From Lepturacanthus savala (lineage: Eukaryota > Chordata > Actinopteri > Scombriformes > Trichiuridae), in assembly GCA_030544235.1 (NCBI GenBank), contig CM060470.1:19532356-19596355 (forward strand): a stretch of 64,000 bases of DNA. The letters are read 5' to 3'. Shown here one piece after another: positions 34,851 through 47,790 of this stretch. A model generated the notes under the pieces. That model made no database searches, was not told the DNA's origin, and worked only from the letters and a program-made list of their open reading frames with translations. Both the position numbers and the translations under genes were made by a program. Each line of letters begins with the position of its first letter. Within the stretch, counting starts at the first letter, position 1.

Positions 34851-34974
34851 GGACTGGAGATTTTTTGTTTACAGAAAAGGTCCAATACTAACAAGCTAAA
34901 GAGTGAATATCACCACTTGTTGTAGCAGAGGAGACATGACTTCATTAATAAACTGATTTAACGCCTGCACACGT

Positions 34975-35045
34975 ACATTACCATTCAAAAGTCTGGGGTC
35001 AGCCAGACAATCAAATGTTTTCCATGAAAAGTCACACTTTTATTT
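34975..35045 (+). mobile_element. MITE end fragment
   Basis: Contains ttaccattcaaaagtctggg, gtcagccagacaat and ttttccatgaaaagtcac, the 5' end of the family at 30880. It stops in a ttagtttagtttagtt run. Confidence 0.7.
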
Positions 35046-35502
35046 AGTTTAGTTTAGTTTATTTAGCAGTGAAGGCTCAGCTTCTGTGCGAAGAACCAAC
35101 CTGTTTATTGTCCAGTAAAATGTTGTTTCCTGAACGTTTCCTTCATGTTGAGCCTGGAGATGCTTCCTGAGCAGAGAAATGTCACAGCAGCAGAAACTGT
35201 GACCTGCAGTTAAAACAGTTGAAAGAGGAGAAAACAAACCTGACAGGATACAGACTCACAGACACAGTTTGGACTTTTAAATACAATAAAAATGTCCTGA
35301 AAAGCTGCGATGAACTCAGGCTGCTTCACAGACTGTTTAAACTTGGAGGCTGAGAACAGTTGAGAAACAACACGAGTTACCATGAACATGTGTTTAAATG
35401 TACTTTTACAAAGCTACAGACTCACATTTCTGACAAATGTGGAGTAAAGAATTTTCCTTCACTGTTGAAGAATGATCAGATGCTGTAGAATTATGATTAT
35501 TT
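35046..35502. other. Unique DNA, no gene seen
   Basis: No recognised feature. Confidence 0.5.
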
Positions 35503-35547
35503 GTCAGTTAGTCATTTTCTATACCCGCTTATTTCTCATTAGGGTCA
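35503..35547 (-). mobile_element. SINE 3'-tail fragment
   Basis: gtcagttagtcattttctat, then acccgcttatttctcattag and ggt: the reversed tail of the SINE only. Confidence 0.7.
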
Positions 35548-36711
<1,164 letters not shown>

Positions 36712-36869
36712 GTCAGGTGGTCTGGAGTTGTTCAGGTGTGTGATTTTACAACCGCTGTAAAAACAGTTTAATAGTTTCCGTGGTTCATTGAAGCTGCAGA
36801 AACTCTCAGCAGCTTCAGTGCAGCTTCACAGCAGAATATGAGCAGCTCGGCTCCTCGTTGCAGGAACTG

Positions 36870-37015
36870 GACGATTCATCTTGACACAGGCTGATTTGGC
36901 TCCAGAAAACGATGCGTTAGAATTGATTAATAGTATAATTACGGCTGCTATCGTCGCGCTGCAGTGACTCTAATCTGCTGAAAGTGTGAGGGCTGCTGCA
37001 TCAATTCTACTTCCT
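36870..37015. promoter_or_regulatory. Candidate conserved non-coding element
   Basis: gcgttagaattgattaatag, tataattacggctgctatcg and gtgactctaatctgctgaaa form a dense, non-repetitive block with homeodomain-like TAAT cores. Texture only. Confidence 0.38.
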
Positions 37016-38984
37016 GCTTTTGTTTCACTGCACTGAGTTTCTGCCAAAGATCCAAGCACAAACAAAATGACTCTGGTATCTAATCGGGTTTTTTAAGCTA
37101 TAAAAGTGTTATTCACAAACTGTTTATGATTGTACTTTCGTTGATGATTATTGATCAATAGAATTGAGCGAATCAATCATCATTCTTGATTTTCTGTTGT
37201 GTATTTTTGTGCATGGAATTAATAAGAATCATGTGCAGCTGTTTAATATTGTTTTAATAATCGTAACTGAGGTAAATTGAACAATTAATGGTGATATTGA
37301 TTTGAGTGCAGCTTTGTTTACTCTGCACAACATGAATCATAAACAGCCAGACTGATGTTTAAAGGAGTAGACAGGTAATATTCAAATAATGTTTGTCTTT
37401 CTTTATGAGAATTGTTTCAATATACAGGCGGAAATTAGCCATTTCAGAAGATTTTCATTCATATATTGAAAACTTCAGATGCTCCAGTTAGAGAACTGAA
37501 TCATTCTCAACTTCAACTAAAAATAGCATGTATCTCAATACAATCAACGGGTGATTTAAACAACCTGAATAGCTGATTGAAAGGTCAGTGACAAATAATG
37601 TGGCAGAAAGGGAAAGTCAAAAAATGTTTAAAATACAGTTTTAAGAAACATTTATCAGGACTATGATAAACTACTAAACTGTAGATTGTGTGTTCATATT
37701 GGTTTCTTGTTATTTAAAAGTCCATTTGTGTATTTTTTCTTTCACAAAAATCAAGATTTTATGTGATTTTTTGACAAAAAATGTCAAAAAATGTAAAAAA
37801 AAAAAAAAAAAAAAAAAAACTTTTTAAGAGAGTTAAACTATCTGGTACCAAGTTTTTAGGATCACACCATATGGCAGATTTATCACTGACCCATAAAACA
37901 GCTGATTTAAGCCTAAACAGCTGATTTAAACAGAATAACCAGACGATTTAAACAGAATAAACAGCTGATATATTTCTGAGCAGCTGATTTAAGCCTTAAC
38001 AGCAGCAGTCAGTGCTTCCGTCTGGCAGCAGCTTCCTCTCTGCTCTCCTACATGCAGCAGTTTGCTCTGAATGATGCTGAAGGTGTTTGAAACCTGGCAG
38101 GGAGTCAGACTCACTCACAGTGTCAAATATGCATCAGAAGATCCCAGGGTTGAGAAAGTCTGACTCATCACGGCTACACAGGAAGGTTCAAGAAGAGCAA
38201 GATTCTCCTCCAGCTGCAGGCTGAATGTGAAGAGTCTGAGGAGCCTCCTGCTGCTGCAGGTTTGGTAGAATAAATTCTGTCCTGGAAACAGGTTCCATCA
38301 GCTCTGAATAACACAGGAGAAGCCAGAGCGACAGCAGTTAGAGGTTAGACTCAACATCCACATGTCATCTACATGTTTCACTTTCAGTTTTCAGCTTCAT
38401 CAGTCAAAGTCATGATGGTGCCGTTGACAGTCTGTGATTCATCCATTACTGAGACATGTTGACACAATAACAATCAGCAGCATAAACTCATCATCAGTAT
38501 TGATCTGTGGTCTGAGGGTCAGGAGGCTGATGAATAATACGACGCTCGACCCGTCAGTGTTTCCATCAGTCACAGTCTGACACAAACATCCATCACAGAG
38601 TCTGACTCCTGGAATCTGGCTGGAGAAAATAACAGTGTTCACTGGATCCACATACTGTTTACAGCCACAGCTGAAGCGTTTCTGTCGGCTTTAAGATTGT
38701 TGGTTAAATCGATTGTTGGTTTTATCATCTGCTTCTTTATTCACAGATAAATGTTTGACTTCAGCAGCAGCTTCTTCCCTCATCTGTTAGTTAATATATA
38801 TCAGTGGGGAGACATTTAAAGACTCCGTTTATCTCTAACTTTAAATTCTTAAATGAGACGCATGGAGCTGCCGAGGCAGGAGGAAGCAGATTAGAACAAA
38901 TCAGATCAGATCAAATCAAGTCAGATTAGGTCAGATTCCATCCCTGCAGCTTGTCCTGGTCTAGTTCTTCTCCAGATTAAATCT
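37016..38984. other. Unique DNA, no gene seen
   Basis: It contains a 24-base A run at 37796-37819 and short motif repeats (cagctgattta) at about 37898-37990. No gene is seen. Confidence 0.45.
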
Positions 38985-39062
38985 GCCTCCTAGACGCCTC
39001 CCTGGTGAGGTGTACTGGGCCCGTGGCCCCAAGGAAGACCAGGACACGCTGGACAGATACTC
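38985..39062 (+). mobile_element. Short LINE fragment
   Basis: The phrase cgcctccctggtgaggtgta followed by gaagaccaggacacgctgga is a well-known piece near the 3' end of a fish non-LTR retrotransposon ORF2. One frame reads RLPGEVYWARGPKEDQDTLD. Only about 80 bp remains. Confidence 0.5.
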
Positions 39063-39282
39063 ACCGGGTGCACACGGACGAGATTTATTGGATAATAAAG
39101 GCATAGAAAACATATCAAATTCATGTGCTGGGGCTGGATTCACCAATACGATGGGAAACTCTGTTTTAAGACATTGTTAATCTGCTTTATGCCTGCCTGT
39201 GTACAGTATCATATTGTATTTGTGTTCTGCACATGCTCTGACAGGATTTAACCCGGAAGTGGACGGAGGTACCGACACCATC
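39063..39282. other. Unique spacer
   Basis: Nothing recognised. Confidence 0.4.
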
Positions 39283-39605
39283 ATACAGCTCTGAAAAAAA
39301 AACTAAGAGACCACTGCAAAATTATCATTTTTTTTCTAATTTTACTACTTATAGATACATGTTTGAGTAAAAGGAACAATTTTGCTTGAGTCTATAAACT
39401 ACTGACAACATTTTCCCCAACTTCCAAATAAAAATATTACGGTTTAGAGCGTTTATTTGCATAAAATGACATAAAATGGTCAAAATAACAAAAAAAGCAC
39501 TGTTTTCAGACCTCAAACAATGAAAAGAAACAAGATCGCTGGAATGGAATGGCTGGAATACAAGTAGAGATGCTGGTTTCAGAAAAAATTTGTTTCTATC
39601 CGGGT
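39283..39605 (+). mobile_element. Truncated Tc1/mariner-like element
   Basis: The start agctctgaaaaaaaaactaag followed by agaccactgcaaaattatca is a terminal sequence recognisable from fish Tc1-like elements. It continues with tataaactactgacaacatt. The transposase is absent. The tail near 39540-39605 (ggaatggctggaatacaagt, gtgagcctgttcc) may be the joined far end after internal deletion. Confidence 0.55.
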
Positions 39606-40680
39606 GAGCCTGTTCCACAGCTAACTTAATGTGGGAGGCACATTATCAGGCACATTATCCTGTAGTTTGGGTTCATGCTCTTGCCTCAGCTGTTTATGGT
39701 TTGCAATGAATAAAAGTTAAATTCTTTTGGTGTTTTTTTAGCTACTGTTTTGACCGATTAAGACTAATATCAGCCAATTCATGACGTATAAATCATTCAT
39801 TTTCGCTTTATTGTTATGATGTTTTAATCCTGCCCTTGTTGAAGCAGTTCTCAGCTGTTTAGCGCCTGTGTGTGAACAGACTGGATAAACTTGAGTAAAC
39901 AATGTTCGCTGAAGTTTGTAAAGGTCATCTACAGCGGTTTCATTAGCAGGAGGCTGCACACAGCGACGCTGCAGGACACGGCTGCGCTGTCAGTCGCAGC
40001 CGGACTCCGATAAAGCGATGATGGATGCCGGTGTCAGTCGGCCATGAACAGACCCTCAGGATCCACCTCAGGCTCCTCCACAGCCAATAAAACCACTCAG
40101 TCATTTCCTCCCTGCAGACTCACAGAAAACGGCGGCTGCTTCAGGCTTCATCTTCATTGTGAATGTGCGATGATCATTAAATTTCACAGAAAACCCTAAA
40201 TATCCTGAACAATCCTCATTTTATACTCAACACAGAACTTAATATGAATTTACACCTCAGATATGAATCGTATAATCTGCTCCAAACACCAGCGACTACA
40301 AAGCTTTTTCGGTCAGAAACTGAAGAACAGAATTAAAACATGAAAACATGAAAATTCCACAGTGATCCGTTCCTGTTTTTCTTCCTGTTAACATCCTGTG
40401 GTGCTGATGATGGATGTTTAACACATGATAAAGGGAGTCTGTTTGTTTTGGTTGTTTATTGCTTGGTGACGGACGTGTTTTGTCATTAAAGAGGATGTAA
40501 TGAACGTCCCAGCAGGACAGTTTTTCTGTGGCCGAGTGGAACAGAAAAAACAACCGAGTCTCACACACTTTCACAAATTCTCATGGAAAAAGGAAAAGTT
40601 TCCGTTCAATCTCAGTTCAGTTGGCATTTGCCTGTCGTCTTATCACCAGGAAGCTGAAACTTCACCACACCAGTCAAATC
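39606..40680. other. Unique DNA, no gene seen
   Basis: Sequence at 39900-40100 is GC-balanced and may be constrained. Frames of 70 to 92 codons lack domains. Confidence 0.45.
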
Positions 40681-40894
40681 AAGTCTTTTTAAACATTTCA
40701 TGTCCCCTGTCCCCCCGGGATTTACGCCTGTGCATCTAATGAAAATTAAAGTACAAATACCTCAAAAAATGTCAAAAAGAGTCTTTCAGCACTGTGTTTA
40801 ATTACCTTTTTTCTGTATTTACAGCATTTACTTGCAGTTTTATATTGGAGCATAAAGAGGTCGTTGCTTCAGATTAAAGTCTTTTTAAACATTT
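40681..40894. repeat. Dispersed repeat copy 1, flanked by 18-bp direct repeats
   Basis: The body (40699-40876) shares catgtcccctg, gtgcatctaat, aaagtac, cctcaaaaaatg, gtctttcagcactgt and tggagcataaagaggt with 41360-41577. It is flanked by an exact 18-bp direct repeat aagtctttttaaacattt (40681-40698 and 40877-40894), as if inserted. Confidence 0.8.
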
Positions 40895-41359
40895 AACAGC
40901 TGATGGTACATATAAATCAGGGGTAATTTACTTTTCATATGTTAAATCTACATCTGAGAGAAAATAGATCATGAATCAATGAGGGGAAAAAATCTGAAAA
41001 TCCATGTCCTCCTCCCTCTACTCTTCTTCCCGTTCCTTCCTTCCTCCCCCTAGTCTGTTGGTAACTTACATCGTTAGAGCTCATTAAAGATCATTAGGTC
41101 TGATCTTAACCAGCAGACTGCTGGGGTTGGCAGAGGCTGATTTTGGATAAATCTTGAAAAAGTTGTGTAATAAATAACTTACTGGCTTCTACATATTAGT
41201 TTGATTGGTTTCTTCCATGTAGCTAGCTACTGTTTATGGTGGGGGTCATAATTTTTCAGCAAATAAACACATTGTTTTGTGTTTAGCTTGTGTTGTGCTT
41301 TTATTTAACATTCATTTAATATTCAAAATTATTTTTTGTGTTTACAAATACTTCAGTAA
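40895..41359. other. Spacer between the two repeat copies
   Basis: AT-rich with a pyrimidine-rich part at 41008-41055. No gene is seen. Confidence 0.5.
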
Positions 41360-41577
41360 GTCATGTCCCCTGCTCCCCCCCAGGATTTCCACCTATGCAT
41401 CTAATTAAAATTACTTAAAAGTACAAGAACCTCAAAAAATGAAGAGTCTTTCAGCACTGTATTAATTTCATTATTAGGAGTAGTTAATGTACTTAGTTAC
41501 TTGTGTCCTGTATTTACAGTATTTACTCCCAGTTATATATTGGAGCATAAAGAGGTTGTTGCCTCGGATTAAAGTGA
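41360..41577. repeat. Dispersed repeat copy 2
   Basis: Same order of blocks as copy 1 but about 35 bp longer, with an extra gtacttagttacttgtgtcc that links it to the tactcaagtac family at 63430. No flanking direct repeat was found. Confidence 0.75.
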
Positions 41578-43344
41578 AGCTGTGAGTTCTGTGTGTTGAG
41601 CTGTGACAGCAGCTGATGTCTGAGGGAACCAGACACACTCCTCACACTCTGCAGCCCAATCAATTAACACAACTCATCTATTATTTAAGGCATTGATCCA
41701 CAGCACTGAGAGTGCTAATTGTGAAACGATTCTGGTTGCACTTCGAGAAGAGAAGAGAAGCAAACGTTTTTCACCGAGAGAGAGACAGAAAATCAAAGCA
41801 GAGACTTCACCCTCAATATTGCTTCAGAGAAATTCAGACTGATCAGCTGATCTGATCAATTGTTGATCAGGTTTTATTGAAAGATTTCCAGTAGGCTGAC
41901 AAAGTATTATTATTAAGAATATTATTACACCAGCCGCTCATGCAAATAATTGAATTGAACCAGAACACAGCAGGAGGATAAATATCTGTTAAGAGGGACA
42001 GAGATGACAAAGTACTCGAATACTTTACAATCATACAAAGCACAAACATATTCTGATAAAGAAAAACCTCAAGTCTTCACATTTCAGAAGCTTGAAATGC
42101 CATGTGTGGTATTTCCCCATAAAAACAGTCCAATTTGATCTGTATCAAGGCTGTAAGTGACAAGTATATCCTAAATTGAGCTTTTAGTCAATAAAACTTC
42201 ACTTCCCAAAAGTTTACTTATAATAAGTGATAGTTGAGACTGTGTAGCAGAAATGTTGCAGCTGAAATCACTTTAGCTGAAGGTTTCCCAGCAGATAGTG
42301 AACAGCACGAAATCTGCTCCTCAGCAGCTCAGACACTAAACTTCACTCTGGTTCCTGAAGGTTTGTTCATATATTGTAACATGTTACTAATACAAAAATG
42401 GAGAACACATTATTTCAATAATAGTTGGAGATAAACAGACAATCTCCCTCCATTAAAACCTTTAACTCTAATATATCAGCAACATAAATTCAGAATGTTG
42501 AACCTGAACTATGCATCTGTTCACATTTCTCTTCTGGAAATGATTGTTAAATAGCTCATATTTACTGAGATAAAGCTTTATTTGCACATGTTTTAGCTGG
42601 AGGAGTTTATGCTGATATCTGTTTTGTTCACCTGCAGTGCAAACTTAAATATATAATAATAAAAATAAAAGTGTTTTATAAAAATGGCCAATGAGATTTA
42701 GTAAGAGTGTGTAAGATTCAGCAGCATCTAGGGAAAGTGACTCAGCAGAAATGAATATGAATAGAAGTCTCAATTATTGTGTTTTAGTACCTCATACTGA
42801 CCTCCATATTTACCACCATGTTCCTACGGTAGCCCAGGATGGACAAACCAAGCACTGCTGTACAGAAACTACACACTATCCTTTTAACAACTGAATAAAT
42901 CAATATAAAAATGACTAAATTAAGACCATACAGTGTTTTAGAGGCTTCTCATCACAGCTTGTATACACTAAGCATTGTGTTATTCCTGCTGCTGGGTGTA
43001 TTTTTTTTCTGCCAGTGCTCTAGGCTTCAGAATGAGCCATGAATCCTGAATAACTCTCCCTCTCATAAAGGAAACGGCGGCTCTGAGGTGTGATGATGAG
43101 TGTTTGTGTTGTACTCGCTGCCTCCTCCTCTGACCCCTGGACGTCCGTCAGATCTCAGATCAGATATCAGAGTCCTGATCAGCAGCCGCTTCCTCTGCTC
43201 ACAGCACATTCATCTTATTGTTGCTATCAGGACAGATCTCTGCATCTCTGCTTGTATAAAGAGGAACTCAGATACATCTCATCATTTTTAGTTGACACAA
43301 TTTCATTGATTTTATTGGTAAAAAATAGAGTCGCTGCTTCTGGA
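41578..43344. other. Unique DNA, no gene seen
   Basis: The block near 41690-41760 (gagagtgctaattgtgaaac) looks constrained. Frames up to 111 codons near 43090 are not protein-like. Confidence 0.45.
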
Positions 43345-43610
43345 ACAGAACTGCAACTAATGACTGACTCGATTAATTTATCAATTAGTGAAATCATTAG
43401 TTGTTTGGTTCATAAAATGGTGTAAAATGCAGATCACTGTTTCCCAAAGCTGAAGATTCAACATAAAATGTCTTTTTTTATCCAGACCAACAGTCAACAA
43501 CCCAGCGATTATCAGTTTACAGTTATAAGACTAAAGAAACAAAAAAATAATCAGATTTGAGAATCTGGAACCAGAGAATTTGGACATTTTTTTTTATAAA
43601 AATGACTTTT
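43345..43610 (+). repeat. Teleost dispersed repeat of unknown class
   Basis: Phrases such as tcattagttgtttggttcat, gaccaacagtcaacaaccca, ttatcagtttac and gaatctggaaccagagaatt form an ordered set that I recognise as a frequently repeated fish sequence. I cannot place it in a superfamily. Confidence 0.5.
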
Positions 43611-43802
43611 GTGGACAAGCACAAAAAATATATTCAAGTCGAAGAACTGATGAAATTTTACTTAAAAGTCAAATTACTCATTTAAAAATATCATATATAT
43701 ATATATATGAAGCTGAAACATTCAGGATTTACTATTGTATTTATTATAATTTATTATCAAAGTTAATTTCTGATTTGACTGACACTTAAAATTAATATGA
43801 AT
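43611..43802. other. AT-rich spacer
   Basis: Nothing recognised apart from a short TA run. Confidence 0.4.
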
Positions 43803-44191
43803 TAATCTATTAGTGGGCGACATGGTGGCGCAGGGGTTAGCGCTGTTGCCTCACAGCAAGAAGGTCGCAGGTTCAAGACCTCCTTGGTCCGGGGTCTGGG
43901 ACCTTTCTGTGTGGAGTTTGCATGTTCTCCCCGTGTCTGCGTGGGTTTTCACCGGGTACTCCGGCTTCCTCCCACAGTCCAAAAACATGCTCAGGTTAAT
44001 TGGAGACTCTAAATTGCCCGTAGGTGTGAGTGTGTGAGTGAATGGTGTGTGTGCCCCACGATTGGCTGGCGACCATCTGGGGTGTATCCCTGTCTCTCAC
44101 CGTAACGTGCTGGGATAGGCTCCAGCAGACCCCTGTGACCCTAATGAGGAATAAGCAGGTATAGAAAATGACTGACTGACTAATTTATTAG
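43803..44191 (+). mobile_element. SINE copy, full length, best-preserved in the window
   Basis: It starts gggcgacatggtggcgcagg and ends atgactgactgac at 44180. It is flanked by taatctattag (43803-43813) and taatttattag (44181-44191), matching at 10 of 11 bases. It has no internal deletion and can serve as the reference for the others. The 74-codon frame across it is the usual shadow of this SINE. Confidence 0.9.
43826..43880 (+). promoter_or_regulatory. Pol III internal promoter of the SINE
   Basis: A box tggcgcagggg (43826-43836) and B box ggttcaagacc (43870-43880) are spaced as in tRNA genes. They are close to the consensus, so this copy may be transcribable. Confidence 0.7.
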
Positions 44192-45010
44192 TTAATTTTA
44201 ATACACTATAATAGTTGGATAGTTGGTTACATATCTCATCATAACCTAAATCATAACAGATTATCAACTCTCTCTCTCTCTTAAATATGCTTAAATTAAA
44301 AGCTGATGAACAAACAATTTAGATAAAACCGGTAAAAGTGACAGATTTACTACAGGAAATGCCTCCCACAACACAACAATAAACATGAAGATTTCCTCAC
44401 ATGACTCATAAAGCTGCAGAGTAACAGCATTAACATCAATAATCTGCATTAAAAAATAGGACAGAAACTTCTTTTAGGTAAAGACCACGTTATCAGTTCT
44501 TTTCCTGCAGCTGATTTAGTGCCGATCATTTCATCATTTTCCTTTTCCTGTTCTGCACATTTAAATATCAAAAAGCGAGTTTCCTGAAGTTGCTGCTGGT
44601 TTGTCGCGGAGCAGCTGGATCGGGCTCCTTCAAAGCCTCCAGTCCGTCAGATAGAGGCAGAGAACAGCTGTTTGAAGTCCAGCGGGTCAGATGGTCGACG
44701 ACACGGAGCCTCATAACGAGTCCAATCAAACTTCAAACATCACGGCATCATTTTTCCAGGTTAGAAAACACCTGCTAGCTTCATGTCTGTAGTAAATCCT
44801 GCCTGAGATCTTACTCTGCTTCACCTGCAGCTTTCTGCTGTTCTACAGTCAACACTTGAGTTCATGTTAAGAAATTCTCATGTCACAGAAGCTGAAGTGA
44901 ATGTTTAAATATATAACATATATTATGTTTAAATATATAACCATAAAAGACTCTGTTTATTAATCTGCATGGATCTGTGGGACAGAGACAATATGTTAGT
45001 GGCTCCTCAC
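44192..45010. other. Unique DNA, no gene seen
   Basis: No recognised feature. Confidence 0.5.
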
Positions 45011-45177
45011 AGCTCTGTCCCAACTCCCTTTAATTACTTAACAAGCTCTGTCCCAACTCCCCTTTAATTACTTAACGAGCTCTGTCCAAACTCCCCTTTA
45101 ATTACTTAACGAGCTGTGTCCCAACTGTCCTTTAATTGCTTAACAAGCTCTGTCCAAACTTCCTTTAATTAGTCACC
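45011..45177. repeat. 34-bp minisatellite, five units
   Basis: Units start at 45011, 45044, 45078, 45112 and 45146, each agctctgtcccaactcccct followed by ttaattacttaac. The third, fourth and fifth show substitutions. Confidence 0.95.
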
Positions 45178-47243
45178 AATGGAGAATTACAGCTGGAACA
45201 GCAACAGACAGAGATGGGGGGAAAAAACATATAAATCAAAATCTTTTCCCTGTCAGAACCTGGCGCCTACATTACCCACAATGCCTTTTGACCTGCGACA
45301 GCTTGGTGGGAGATTCCACTCAAGGGGCAGAGTTAGACTATCAGTTACTGATCTGAAATACAAATCATTGCAACGCTTTCAGTTTTATAATATGACTCAC
45401 ATTCATCAAGTTCAGATTCAATAAGTGTGAAACTAAGCAGTAAAATACAACAGGTCAGTGACACATGAGCTGATTTTATGGAATAATAAGGTCCAGTAGG
45501 TTTAACGTTTAATAAAACAAACCACATTCATTCGTGTTCTCATCCAACAAACAACACAGCAAACTGAGCAGGACTCAGATTCCTGTACATTTCTTAATGT
45601 CAGAAAGTTTCACTGAAAACACAAATTAGTTGCTTTTGTTTTCTATCTGCAGGAAGAATTCACATAACGAGACAAACACAATCAGCTGATTGAAGCCTCA
45701 GTAAACTCATTCTCAGTCAGATCCATAATATCACCTTGTTAGATTCACTCACCTGCTGTCGCTACTCCATTTGTAGTTTAGTCTACTGGTTTACGATGAA
45801 CTGGTTTACATCCTCTGATTTACATCCTCTGTGTGATGACAGCATGGTCTCTTCCTCTTCATTGTTTCCAAACACTACAGGAGTTGAAGTCAGATGTTAG
45901 TTCTTCCTTCATGAAGCTGAATAGTGAATCTTTAGCCTTTTCAGCCTTCCAAATTCTTCACTTTATTCCTGCAGAGTTTAATTCTTAGTTATAGTTTAGT
46001 TTAATTTAGCTTTGTTTCTCCAGCAGAATTTGTTCACTGTTCCATTGACTGAACTGACAGATGTTTATATAAATAAAAGCCTTTTTCACTCCTGTTGAAA
46101 CCAATTAATCAAGTCATTAATTAACTAAAAGCACTGATGATTTCATCACAACTTGATAACTATTTGTTAAACTGAAAATGTGCTAAAGTGTAAATATGAT
46201 CTCAACCTGCTTCACATCAACACGAATTTCAAATTTCCCTCATCTGTTCCACATTTGGAACATTCCCTGTGGAGCATGACCATAAAAGGAGAACATATGG
46301 GCGGAGCAAACAATAATAAAATAAATTAAATAAGCATAAAATTAAATTAAAAAGTGCACATTTGAAGTTTAAGATGTATGGTAGACATGGAATTATGTAG
46401 AGTTGCATACAGATGAAGATTTAGAATGATAACAGGTAAGAACTCAGAGATAAATGAAATAAACATTTTAAAGCATTAGAACATAGTCACTGACACACTG
46501 GCTGTTTCTATAACTCCCAGCAGATTGATTCTCAAAGAAGTTGGTTAAAGGTTTAAAGGGACAAAACTCACAAACTTTATCCAGAATACTCACTAAAGCA
46601 GACTGATGATCACTAACATAATGCAGCAGCAGTAAAACTCAATCGATCAAAAGTTGATAAAAGAGGTTTTACTTAGGCTTTATTAGTTATACTAATAAAG
46701 TTATATTGTACATTTGAAATATATTATGCAATTATTATACAAGAAAATCAAATCCTAACACCACAAATTAATTCAAGCCAGTTAGTATCTGTCTATGGTG
46801 AAATCAGTTCAGTCCTGATGTTTGTCATCATTCAGGTAAAAGGTTTCAGCCTCCGTGTTATTTAGAACCAGGATTTTATTGTCAACCTGTGACTGATGTT
46901 GAATAATAAGACTCTGATCTGTGATCCAGATGTTACCAGCTGTGCAGCAGCAGGTCAGTGTCCTGCTACTGGTTACTGGCCTGTCAGCTCAGGAACAGGC
47001 TGTAGCCTCTTGTACTGATGCAGGGAGACATGATATAAATAGATTCGGGGAACGTGCGGTTAAACATGAGCAGAGAGATTAAAGTGTTTTGTCAGCGTAG
47101 TTTGTTCTTGACGATAAGCTTCGTGTTTTCTTTGTTTCTGCTGATAAGCTCCATGTTTTTAAATGATTCACTCGCTGGCAGCTGCAGTATCTGATGGTTC
47201 CTGACAGCAACACGATGGTTCACCACAGGGAAACACAGCAGCT
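45178..47243. other. Unique DNA, no gene seen
   Basis: About 2 kb. The part at 46990-47110 (agacatgatataaatagatt, then gtgcggttaaacatgagcag) looks constrained. No gene is seen. Confidence 0.42.
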
Positions 47244-47790
47244 AGAGCTAGCATTAGCAGCAGCAGCGGCAGGGTTAGTGGTAGCAGCAGCAGTGTTAGC
47301 AGCAGCAGCAGGGTTTGTGTTAGCAGCATCAGTGCTAACAGCAGCGGCAATGTTGGTGTTAGCAGCAGCAGTGTTAGCAGCAGCAGTAGTGTCAATGTTA
47401 GCAGCAGCAGCAGCAGTTTTAGTGTTAGCAACAGCAGTGTTAGTGTTAACAGCAGCAGTGATGTACCTGGCTGTGTGTCCTCTCTCAGGTAACAGCAGTA
47501 GTAGTAGTAGTAGTGTTACTGTTAGCAGCAGCAGTGTTAGTGTTAGCAGCAGCAGTGATGTACCTGGCTGTGTGTCCTCTCTCAGGTAACAGCAGTAGTA
47601 GTAGTAGTGTTAGTGTTAGCAGCAGCAGTGTTAGTGTTAGCAGCAGCAGTGATGTACCTGGCTGTGTGTCCTGTCTCAGGTAACAGCAGTAGTAGTAGTA
47701 GTGTTAGTGTTAGCAGCAGCAGTGTTAGTGTTAGCAGCAGCAGTGATGTACCTGGCTGTGTGTCCTTTCTCAGGTAACAGCAGCTACTTC
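47244..47790. repeat. AGC/GTT-rich array with a 94-97-bp higher-order unit
   Basis: The first part is a GTTAGCAGCAGC-type array. From 47461 a longer unit repeats at 47461, 47558, 47652 and 47746, each beginning atgtacctggctgtgtgtcc and containing ctcaggtaacagcag. Alanine-rich frames across it reflect the repeat. Confidence 0.92.

Noticed and set aside
43090..43425. 111-codon plus-strand frame
   Set aside because: No recognisable domain; its second half runs into a dispersed repeat.
47194..47589. 131-codon alanine/valine-rich frame that could be taken for a silk-like or membrane protein
   Set aside because: It is the GCA/GTT minisatellite read in one frame; the leucine-rich antisense is the same artefact.
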